Below are positions 7,791 to 13,293 of a stretch of 13,293 bases of DNA, in pieces. This DNA is from Actinomycetales bacterium Ga0077552 (GTDB lineage: Bacteria; Actinomycetota; Actinomycetes; Actinomycetales; Microbacteriaceae). Every line of letters begins with the position of its first letter. The stretch's first letter is position 1. The stretch is from positions 1-13,293 of the forward strand of contig LNFD01000213.1 in NCBI GenBank assembly GCA_001464255.1, in the 5' to 3' direction. The notes under the pieces were generated by a model. That model was not told where the DNA came from. It saw nothing but the letters and a program-made list of their open reading frames with translations, and did not search any database. The translations under genes were made by a program, and so were the position numbers.

Positions 7791-9407
7791 TCAGGGCACC
7801 ATCCAGCCGAGCGCGGCCGGGATCGACTGCAGCACGATGAGCAGCGTGACGAGGGCGAGCAGGCCGAGACTCCACGGCAGCAGCCGCCGCAGCAGCGTCC
7901 CCTCCGAGCCCGACATCCCCACCGCGGCGGCCGCGACGGCCAGGTTCTGCACCGAGAGCATCTTGCCCAGCACCCCCGCCGACGAGTTCGCCGCAGCCAT
8001 GAGCACGGGCGGCAGGCCCACCTGCTCCGCCGCGGCCACCTGCACCGGGCCGAAGAGCACGTTCGACGAGGTGTCCGACCCCGTCAGCGCCACACCGATC
8101 CAGCCGATGATCGGTGAGAGCACGACGAAGAATCCGCCCGCCGAGGCGAGGGCGACCCCGAGCGAGGTGGCCTGGCCCGAGAGGTTCATGACGAACGAGA
8201 GCGCGAGCACGGCCGTGACCGTCACGATCGTCCAGCGCAGCTGGTGCAGCGTCGAGCCGTAGGCCCGCAGCGCGAGCCTCGGCACGATGCGGTACAGCGC
8301 CGCGGTGAGCAGCCCCGCGAGCAGCAGCAACGTGCCGGTCGCCCGCAGGGTGTCGAGGTGCATCGTCTGGGCACCGGCGGGCTCGCCCGCCGCGGTCACG
8401 ACATCGAGCCCGGGCCAGGCGAAGGTCACGGTGCCCACGACTGCGAGCCAGTCCTTGACCGCCGGCAGCTGCGCGACCGAGAACACGGCCATGACGATGA
8501 CGTAGGGCGCCACCGACATGAGCACCTCGCGCCAGGGGGGCCGCTCGACGACGACCGCACCGACCTCGACGGCGCCGTTCATGCCCACGAGCTCCGCCGG
8601 CTGCCAGACCCGCAGCATGAGCAGCACGGCGATGATCGTGGCGACCGCGGCGACGACGTCGGTGAGCTCGACGGCGAAGAAGTTCGAGGTCACGAACTGG
8701 GCGACGGCGAACACGAGACCCGCGACGAGAGCGACCGGCCACGTCTGGCGCAGCCCGCGGCGGCCATCCACCAGGAAGACGAGGATGAGCGGCACGAGCA
8801 CAGCAATGAAGGGGGTCTGGCGGCCCGCCATCGCGGCGAGGTCGCCGAGAGGCAGCCCCGTCACGCCCGCGAGCGCGATCACCGGCGCGGCGAGCGCCCC
8901 GAACGCGACGGGCGCGGTGTTGGCGAGCAGCGAGACGAGCGCGGCCTTGAGGGGGGCCATGCCCGCCGCGAGCAGCATCGCCGCGGAGATGGCCACGGGG
9001 GCGCCGAAGCCCGCGAGCGACTCGAGCAGGGCTCCGAAGCAGAACGCGATGAGGATCGAGAGGATGCGCAGGTCGTCGCTGACCGAGCGGATCGTGCGCC
9101 CGAACACCTCGAACCACGGGGTCACGACGGTGAGCCGGTAGATCCACAGGGCGTTCACGAGGATCCACAGGATCGGGAAGAGGCCGTAGAAGACCCCCGC
9201 GGCAGCGGCGCTGAGCGCCTGCACGGGCGGCATGTTCCAGCCCACGATCGCGAGCACGATCGACAGGGCGAGGGCGGCGAGCGCGGCGAAGGGGGCCCGC
9301 ACCTTGGCCACGCCCAGGAGCAGGAACAGCAGGACGAGCGGGAGCGCCGCCGCGATCGCCGACAGCGCGAGAGACCCGAAGACCGGATCGATGTCTTGCT
9401 CGAACAC
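7791..9407 (-). CDS. lldP: L-lactate permease (LldP/LctP family)
   Basis: A 538-residue inner-membrane symporter importing L-lactate (family members also take D-lactate or glycolate). It is hydrophobic throughout, with about 12-13 helices. Family signatures: CFGALLESLAGFGAPVAI, NTAPVAFGALAAPV, SPIIGWIGVALTGSDTSSN, LFGPVQ and GKMLSVQNLAVAAAA near the end. The usual S-P-Q in that last motif reads S-V-Q here, a change worth noting but not obviously inactivating. Start: GTG at 9407 gives VFEQDIDPVFGS, which aligns with the start of known permeases; an in-frame GTG at 9422 adds five residues. Neither has a good ribosome site. No lactate dehydrogenase gene is in the window, but ppsR-ppsA next door could use lactate-derived pyruvate. 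A palindrome lies just upstream. Confidence 0.93.
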   Translation of the reverse strand: MFEQDIDPVFGSLALSAIAAALPLVLLFLLLGVAKVRAPFAALAALALSIVLAIVGWNMPPVQALSAAAAGVFYGLFPILWILVNALWIYRLTVVTPWFEVFGRTIRSVSDDLRILSILIAFCFGALLESLAGFGAPVAISAAMLLAAGMAPLKAALVSLLANTAPVAFGALAAPVIALAGVTGLPLGDLAAMAGRQTPFIAVLVPLILVFLVDGRRGLRQTWPVALVAGLVFAVAQFVTSNFFAVELTDVVAAVATIIAVLLMLRVWQPAELVGMNGAVEVGAVVVERPPWREVLMSVAPYVIVMAVFSVAQLPAVKDWLAVVGTVTFAWPGLDVVTAAGEPAGAQTMHLDTLRATGTLLLLAGLLTAALYRIVPRLALRAYGSTLHQLRWTIVTVTAVLALSFVMNLSGQATSLGVALASAGGFFVVLSPIIGWIGVALTGSDTSSNVLFGPVQVAAAEQVGLPPVLMAAANSSAGVLGKMLSVQNLAVAAAAVGMSGSEGTLLRRLLPWSLGLLALVTLLIVLQSIPAALGWMVP

Positions 9408-9436
9408 GTCGCCGCCGCTCACGGGAGGAAGGGCCG

Positions 9437-9452
9437 CGCGTCGGACGACGCG
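9437..9452. promoter_or_regulatory. Palindrome upstream of lldP, possible operator or leader hairpin
   Basis: CGCGTCG-GA-CGACGCG has 7-bp perfect arms and a 2-bp centre, 30 bp before the preferred lldP start and 15 bp before the alternative. A weak -10-like TACCCC (minus strand, 9462-9457) lies on its upstream side, so a bound protein would block transcription. It does not resemble the AT-rich sites known for lactate GntR regulators, so the binder is unknown. Confidence 0.4.
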
Positions 9453-9466
9453 GGTCGGGGTATGCG

Positions 9467-9498
9467 AAAGGCCCTGCGCTGGCGAGAGCAACAGGGCC
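9467..9498 (-). terminator. Intrinsic terminator of tRNA-Lys
   Basis: Reading the minus strand, GGCCCTG (9498-9492) pairs with CAGGGCC (9476-9470). The stem extends inward by TGCT/AGCG with one bulged T, leaving a 6-nt loop CTCGCC, and is followed at once by TTT (9469-9467). It begins 5 nt after the tRNA 3' end. The T-run is short, as is usual in high-GC actinobacteria. Confidence 0.7.
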
Positions 9499-9503
9499 GT
9501 TCG

Positions 9504-9576
<73 letters not shown>

Positions 9577-9579
9577 GCA

Positions 9580-9596
9580 GCCGCGGGTCACGCGGC
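9580..9596. other. GC-rich hairpin between GT4 gene and tRNA-Lys
   Basis: GCCGCG (9580-9585) and CGCGGC (9591-9596) form a 6-bp stem with a 5-nt loop, just upstream of the tRNA 5' end. It has no T-run. It may be part of the tRNA precursor leader, or help end transcription from the glycosyltransferase gene; neither is proven. Confidence 0.4.
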
Positions 9597-9605
9597 CGAG
9601 GTCAG

Positions 9606-9635
9606 AGTCTACGCGGCTTCAGTGCGTTTCATCAA
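9606..9635 (-). promoter_or_regulatory. Promoter of tRNA-Lys
   Basis: On the minus strand TTGATG (9635-9630, -35) and TAGACT (9611-9606, -10) are separated by 18 nt, the best two-box promoter in the window. Transcription would begin near 9599, giving a leader of about 23 nt before the mature tRNA. The TAG of the -10 is also the stop codon of the upstream glycosyltransferase gene. Confidence 0.6.
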
Positions 9636-10775
9636 ACCGGGACCGGCGCCCGACGAGTGCGCCGCGATTGACAGCGCGTGCCGGTAGTGCCCCAGCAGTT
9701 CGTCGCCCAGTCGCGCCCAGGTGCGGTGGGCGACCGATTCGCGCGCGGCGGCCGCGAACGCACGCCGCTTGGCGTCGTCACCGACGAGGTCGAGCACGCG
9801 CGCCCGCAGGTCGTCGAGGTCTCCGGGCCGGTAGAGCCATCCGGTACGGCTGCTCTGCACGAGGTCGACGGGACCGCCGCGCCCCGTGGCGACGACCGGC
9901 ACCCCGCTCGCGAGCGCCTCTTGCACGGTCTGGCAGAAGGTCTCGTTCTCGCCCGGATGCACGAAGAGGTCGAAGCCTGCGACGGCCCGCGCGAGCGCCT
10001 CACCACCGAGGAAGCCGAGGAAGGCCGCCCCGGGCATCGCCCGTTCCAGGTCTGCGCGCTCCGGGCCGTCGCCCACGATGACGAGACGGGTTCCGGGGAT
10101 GCCCGCGATCGCCGCCAGGTCGCCGACCTGCTTCTCGGGGGCGAGCCGACCGACGTAGCCGATCACGAGCTCGCCACCCGGTGCCACCGCGCGTCGCCAC
10201 GCATCGTCGCGACGATCGGGATGGAACCGCACGCCGTCGACGCCCCGCGCCCAGTGGCGCAACCGCGTGACACCGAGCGCCTCGAGCTCGGCGATCGACG
10301 AGGTCGACGGAGCGAGCGTGAGCGTGGCCCGTCGGTGGATGCGCGCGACGTGCCGCGAGAAGGCGGGGGCGAGGCCGGGGATGCCGTACCGCTGCGCGTA
10401 CCCCGGCACATCGGTCTGATACACCGCGACGGTCGGGATGCCGAGGGAGTCGGCGGCGCGCAGCGCCTGCCAGCCGAGCAGGAACGGCGAGGCGAGGTGC
10501 ACGACGTCGGGCGCGAACTCGCGCAGGATCGCCGTCAGCGTGAGCGCGCTCGTCACGGTGAGCCGCAGCTCGGGGTAGCCGGGGGTCGGGATCGAGCGCA
10601 GCAGCGCGATCTCCGCGCCGTGCAGCGCGGTCGCATCGGGCGACTCGTCGTGGCGCGGCGCGATGACGAGGGTCTCATGGCCGTGCGCCTGGAGGTGCCG
10701 GAGCACCTGCAGGAGCGAGCCCACGACCCCGTTCATCTGGGGCAGGAACGTCTCGGCGACCAGCGCGACTCTCAC
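9609..10775 (-). CDS. GT4 glycosyltransferase, MgtA-like GDP-mannose-dependent mannosyltransferase
   Basis: A 388-residue GT-B-fold retaining glycosyltransferase of family GT4, working at the cytosolic face of the membrane. The N-terminus VRVALVAETFLPQMNGVVGSLL closely resembles actinobacterial MgtA/PimB-type mannosyltransferases, with the acceptor-side glycine loop (Asn15-Gly16). The donor-binding half has GYVGRLAPEKQ (Arg210, Lys215), VIVGDGPER and the E-x7-E motif within HPGENETFCQTVQEALASG (Glu278, Glu286). MgtA homologues add mannose to glycolipids such as glucuronosyl-diacylglycerol; that this one does so is inference. The GTG at 10775 is fixed by similarity. GGAGGG abuts it with no useful spacing, so a leaderless start behind CACGCT is possible. 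It is divergent from dedA, with 111 nt between the starts. Its last codon overlaps the tRNA-Lys promoter. Confidence 0.9.
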   Translation of the reverse strand: MRVALVAETFLPQMNGVVGSLLQVLRHLQAHGHETLVIAPRHDESPDATALHGAEIALLRSIPTPGYPELRLTVTSALTLTAILREFAPDVVHLASPFLLGWQALRAADSLGIPTVAVYQTDVPGYAQRYGIPGLAPAFSRHVARIHRRATLTLAPSTSSIAELEALGVTRLRHWARGVDGVRFHPDRRDDAWRRAVAPGGELVIGYVGRLAPEKQVGDLAAIAGIPGTRLVIVGDGPERADLERAMPGAAFLGFLGGEALARAVAGFDLFVHPGENETFCQTVQEALASGVPVVATGRGGPVDLVQSSRTGWLYRPGDLDDLRARVLDLVGDDAKRRAFAAAARESVAHRTWARLGDELLGHYRHALSIAAHSSGAGPGLMKRTEAA

Positions 10776-10789
10776 CCCTCCAGCGTGAC

Positions 10790-10870
10790 GGGTCGGTCCA
10801 CGACCCGCACCGCGAAACGGGTGGATGCGTCGAGAGTTCACGCACTGTTCCCCGACCGCTCGACTCGGGG
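10790..10870. promoter_or_regulatory. Two inverted repeats in the GT4-dedA divergent promoter region
   Basis: Repeat 1: GGGTCG (10790-10795) and CGACCC (10801-10806), loop of 5. Repeat 2: CCCCGA (10850-10855) and TCGGGG (10865-10870), loop of 9, just upstream of the dedA -10-like element. Both are short and GC-rich, so chance is possible in this composition; they are the only structured elements in this 111-bp gap. Confidence 0.3.
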
Positions 10871-10873
10871 CCG

Positions 10874-10879
10874 TAGACC
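10874..10879 (+). promoter_or_regulatory. Putative -10 of dedA (leaderless start)
   Basis: TAGACC is followed by 7 nt (TGCCCTC) and the dedA GTG, with no ribosome site between. The last base is C rather than the usual T, so the match is imperfect. Confidence 0.35.
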
Positions 10880-10886
10880 TGCCCTC

Positions 10887-11498
10887 GTGGATGACTCGTG
10901 GCTCACGGCGCTCGCCCTCTCGCCGTGGCTGCTGCCCGCGCTCTTCCTGCTCGTCGTCGGTGACGCCTTCCTGGTCGTGCTGCCGAGCGAGACGGTCGTC
11001 GTCGCGCTCGCAGCGCTCGCCGGAGCGACCGGGTCGCCGCCGATCGCACCGATCGTCGCCGTCGCCGCGGTCGGCGCGATCGTGGGCGATGCCCTGTGCT
11101 TCGCGATCGGGCGGAAGGCGGGCACCGACCGATGGGGGTGGCAGCGGATGCGCCCCGTGCGCTCTGCCATCGACCGCGCTCGCCACGCCGTGCTGACGCG
11201 CCCCGCCGTGCTCATCTTCACCGCGCGCTACGTGCCGTTCGCCCGCATCGCCGTGAACCTCACCGCGGGCGCGAGCGGACTGCCGCTGCGGCGGTTCCTG
11301 CCGCTGTCGGCCGCCGCGGGCATCGCCTGGGCGTCGTACAACACCGTCGTCGGAGCCGTCTTCGGGGCCGTGCTCACCGACTTCCCCGTGCTCGCCGTGC
11401 TGATCTCGATCGTCGTGGCGATCGGGCTCGGGCTGGCGATCGACGCGCTCGTGGCGCGCGCGATCAGACGCCGAGAAGAGCGCGAGAGCGATCGGTGA
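10887..11498 (+). CDS. DedA/SNARE-associated (VTT-domain) family membrane protein
   Basis: A 203-residue polytopic membrane protein of the DedA family, whose members act as lipid or undecaprenyl-phosphate flippases and affect envelope integrity. Visible: an N-terminal segment with VVGDAFLVVLPSETVV, in which an acidic residue (Asp26) precedes the LPSE re-entrant motif (Glu35); GDALCFAIGRKAG; then FTARYVPFARIAVNLTAGASGLPLRRFLPL with the conserved arginines Arg114 and Arg120; then two C-terminal helices and a charged tail. The usual glutamate at the first motif position is aspartate here. The GTG at 10887 gives the normal family length; no ribosome site is present. Its last 35 bp overlap the end of the convergent UDP-glucose dehydrogenase gene. 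Family is well supported; the transported lipid is unknown. Confidence 0.88.
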   Translation: MDDSWLTALALSPWLLPALFLLVVGDAFLVVLPSETVVVALAALAGATGSPPIAPIVAVAAVGAIVGDALCFAIGRKAGTDRWGWQRMRPVRSAIDRARHAVLTRPAVLIFTARYVPFARIAVNLTAGASGLPLRRFLPLSAAAGIAWASYNTVVGAVFGAVLTDFPVLAVLISIVVAIGLGLAIDALVARAIRRREERESDR

Positions 11499-12792
11499 TG
11501 CGCCCGGGCGCGAGGTACTGCCAGCCGGCGCTCCGCCAGCGCTGAGCATCCAGGCACAGCCGTCCGTCGATGACGATGCGACCGCCCACCAGCCCTGCGA
11601 GCGCGACCGGATCGAGCTCGCGGTACTGCTGCCACTCGGTGAGCACGAGCACCGCGTCGGCGGCCGTGACCGCCTCGATGACGCCCGCGCGGTAGTCGAG
11701 CGCGGGCGCGAGGGGGCGCGCGGTCTCGACCGCGGCGGGGTCGGTCGCGACGATGCGCGCGCCCTCGGCGGCGAGGCGACGGGCGACATCGAGAGCGGGC
11801 GAGTCGCGCACGTCGTCGGAGTCGGGCTTGAACGCCAGGCCGAGCACCGCGATACGACGGCCGCGCAGCGAGCCGCCGAGCGCCTCGCGCGTGAGCGACA
11901 CGACGCGATCGCGACGGCGCATGTTGATGGCGTCGACCTCGCGCAGGAAGTCGAGCGACGCCCCGACACCGAGCTCGTCCGCCCGCGCGATGAAGCCGCG
12001 GATGTCTTTCGGCAGGCATCCCCCGCCGAAGCCGATGCCGGCGTTGAGGAAGCGGCGGCCGATGCGCGCGTCGTGCCCGATCGCATCAGCGAGCTGGGTC
12101 ACATCGGCTCCCGCGACCTCGGCGATCTCGGCCATCGCGTTGATGAACGAGATCTTCGTCGCGAGGAAGGCGTTGGCCGCGACCTTGACGAGCTCGGCCG
12201 TGGCGAGGTCGGTGACCATGCGCGGCGCACCCGCGATCAGAAGCTCGGCGTAGACCCGGTCGAGCACGCCCGCCGATCGGGTGTCACCGGGGGCGACCCC
12301 GTAGACGAGTCGGTCGGGCTCGAGCGAGTCGCGCACGGCGAAGCCCTCGCGCAAGAACTCGGGGTTCCAGGCGAGCGCGGCCCCGGCGCGCGCCACCTCG
12401 GGCAGCAGCGCCTGGGCGGTGCCGACGGGAACGGTCGACTTGCCCACGATGAGGTCGCCGGGACCGGCGAGGCTGAGCACGGCCCGCATCGCGGCGTGCA
12501 CGGCCGTGAGGTCGGCGGAGCCGTCGGGCCGCTGCGGCGTGCCGACGGCGATGAAGTGCACGGCCGCCCCCCGGGCCGCCTCGATGTCCGTGCTGAACGA
12601 CAGCCTGCCCGCCGCAATGCCGCGTTCGAGAAGATCGGTGAGCCCCGGCTCGAAGAAGGGCGCATCACCCTTCGCGAGCGTGTCGATCTTGAGTGGATCG
12701 ACGTCGATGCCGACTACCTCGTGTCCGAGCTCGGCCATCGCCGCCGCGTGCACCGCTCCGAGATATCCGCATCCGATCACCGAGATTCTCAT
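11464..12792 (-). CDS. ugd: UDP-glucose 6-dehydrogenase
   Basis: A 442-residue cytosolic enzyme that oxidises UDP-glucose to UDP-glucuronate with two NAD+. Domains in order: N-terminal Rossmann fold with VIGCGYLG (Gly7, Gly9, Gly12) and GIDVDPLKI; the VGTPQRPDGSAD and KSTVPVGT strands; NPEFLREG; the central helix with Lys203 in ELVKVAANAFLATK; catalytic Cys259 in GFGGGCLPKD; and the C-terminal UDP-binding domain with LGLAFKPDSDDVRDSP. Lys203 and Cys259 are where the family has its catalytic residues, so it should be active. The related GDP-mannose dehydrogenase is less likely given the spacing of these motifs. The ATG at 12792 directly precedes MRISVIGCGYLG; it has no ribosome site but TAGCGT lies 6 nt upstream. 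The product could feed glucuronate-containing envelope polymers or glycolipids, in line with the nearby GT4 gene. Confidence 0.95.
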   Translation of the reverse strand: MRISVIGCGYLGAVHAAAMAELGHEVVGIDVDPLKIDTLAKGDAPFFEPGLTDLLERGIAAGRLSFSTDIEAARGAAVHFIAVGTPQRPDGSADLTAVHAAMRAVLSLAGPGDLIVGKSTVPVGTAQALLPEVARAGAALAWNPEFLREGFAVRDSLEPDRLVYGVAPGDTRSAGVLDRVYAELLIAGAPRMVTDLATAELVKVAANAFLATKISFINAMAEIAEVAGADVTQLADAIGHDARIGRRFLNAGIGFGGGCLPKDIRGFIARADELGVGASLDFLREVDAINMRRRDRVVSLTREALGGSLRGRRIAVLGLAFKPDSDDVRDSPALDVARRLAAEGARIVATDPAAVETARPLAPALDYRAGVIEAVTAADAVLVLTEWQQYRELDPVALAGLVGGRIVIDGRLCLDAQRWRSAGWQYLAPGRITDRSRALLGV

Positions 12793-12798
12793 GCTCGA

Positions 12799-12804
12799 AC
12801 GCTA
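12799..12804 (-). promoter_or_regulatory. -10 element of ugd (leaderless start)
   Basis: On the minus strand TAGCGT fits TANNNT and is followed by 6 nt (TCGAGC) and the ugd ATG. No ribosome site is present. A weak -35-like TCGACC lies 19 nt further upstream. Confidence 0.5.
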
Positions 12805-12920
12805 GGCGGGCCACGTGAATGGCGGTCGACGACGACATGGACCCCGAGTGGCGAGTCGACGGCCACGGGTCGGCACGGCGCGGCCAGGAGGCTGCTCAGG
12901 CGATGACCGGCGCGCATCCA

Positions 12921-12926
12921 TACACT
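12921..12926 (+). promoter_or_regulatory. Putative -10 of the bcp gene
   Basis: TACACT fits TANNNT, 54 nt before the ATG at 12980, giving a leader that includes the AAGGAG ribosome site. The -35 is not clear. Confidence 0.4.
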
Positions 12927-12979
12927 GTCCAGGCGGCGTCCGTTCCCGGGCGCCTCTCCCCCGTCGCGAAGGAGCCCTC

Positions 12980-13293
12980 ATGGCCCAGCCCCGCCTCGAG
13001 GCCGGTACCCCGGCCCCCGCCTTCACCCTCTCCGACAAAGACGGCGCCTCCGTCTCGCTCGCCGACTACGCCGGCAAGAAGGTCGTTCTGTACTTCTACC
13101 CCGCGGCCAGCACCCCCGGCTGCACGACCCAGGCCTGCGACTTCCGCGACAACCTGGCCTCGCTGCAGGCGGCAGGCTACGTCGTGCTCGGGGTGTCGAA
13201 AGACGGGGCGGATGCCCTGCAGAAGTTCGCCGCCGACGAGCACCTGACCTTCCCGCTGCTGAGCGACCCCGACCTCGCGGTGCACCACGCCTA
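12980..13293 (+). CDS. bcp: Thioredoxin-dependent peroxiredoxin, Bcp/PrxQ type (3' end beyond window)
   Basis: The first 104 residues of a cytosolic thiol peroxidase that reduces hydrogen peroxide and organic hydroperoxides with thioredoxin. It starts MAQPRLEAGTPAPAFTLSDKDG, followed by the thioredoxin-fold strand VVLYFYPAASTPGCTTQACDF. Cys48 is the peroxidatic cysteine (within the P-x3-T-x2-C motif), and Cys53, five residues on, is the resolving cysteine of the atypical 2-Cys PrxQ subclass. GVSKDGADALQKF and HLTFPLLSDPD follow as in the family. The ATG at 12980 has AAGGAG 5 nt upstream. The family is usually about 150-160 residues, so roughly a third of the gene is missing at the right edge. 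It is divergent from ugd, with 187 nt between the starts. Confidence 0.95.
   Translation, partial: MAQPRLEAGTPAPAFTLSDKDGASVSLADYAGKKVVLYFYPAASTPGCTTQACDFRDNLASLQAAGYVVLGVSKDGADALQKFAADEHLTFPLLSDPDLAVHHA

Noticed and set aside
9678..10886. Upstream extension of the dedA frame by about 400 codons
   Set aside because: It lies antisense to the glycosyltransferase gene. DedA similarity and normal length begin at the GTG at 10887.
10776..12086. Upstream extension of the GT4 frame to 12086
   Set aside because: It covers dedA and ugd antisense or out of frame. GT4 similarity begins exactly at the GTG at 10775.
12793..12979. Repeated GTCGAC hexamers in the ugd-bcp intergenic region
   Set aside because: Two copies of a palindromic GC-rich hexamer that is common in such genomes, with no regular spacing or flanking symmetry.

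Overview
The window looks like an ordinary stretch of chromosome from a high-GC actinobacterium. Base composition is about 70% G+C by eye. GTG starts are frequent, several -10-like hexamers lie 6-7 nt before a start codon (leaderless style), and the tRNA gene lacks an encoded CCA. A Micrococcales/Microbacteriaceae host is my inference from gene style, not something the sequence proves. I see no insertion sequence, prophage, CRISPR array or other mobile element, and no gene-free stretch longer than about 300 bases.

Layout. (1) 1-2841, minus strand: a TetR repressor gene with two tandem operators at its promoter, followed 9 nt later by an MMPL/RND-type exporter gene that runs off the left edge. 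The exporter carries a frameshift with an apparent loss of about ten residues just after its second proton-relay Asp-Tyr pair, so it is probably a pseudogene. (2) 2928-3125: a small two-helix membrane protein. (3) 3150-9407, a transport and gluconeogenesis block: a LysE-type exporter (minus), the translationally coupled pair ppsR-ppsA (plus; PEP synthase and its bifunctional Ser/Thr kinase/phosphotransferase), a second LysE-type exporter (minus), and an L-lactate permease (minus). Lactate imported by the permease would give pyruvate, which PpsA can turn into PEP, so this neighbourhood makes metabolic sense. (4) 9467-9635: tRNA-Lys(CUU) with a recognisable promoter and an intrinsic terminator. 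(5) 9609-12792, an envelope-sugar block: an MgtA-like GT4 mannosyltransferase (minus), a DedA membrane protein (plus), and UDP-glucose 6-dehydrogenase (minus). (6) 12980 to the right edge: the first third or more of a Bcp/PrxQ peroxiredoxin.

I did not find a convincing new biological system. The points most worth following up are the disrupted exporter under an apparently intact, tightly built repressor-operator module; a set of probable leaderless promoters; a palindrome in front of the lactate permease; a possible glucuronate-glycolipid link between the GT4 and UDP-glucose dehydrogenase genes; and an apparent excess of the hexamer GGATGC/GCATCC across the window. All motif counts and hairpins were read by eye.
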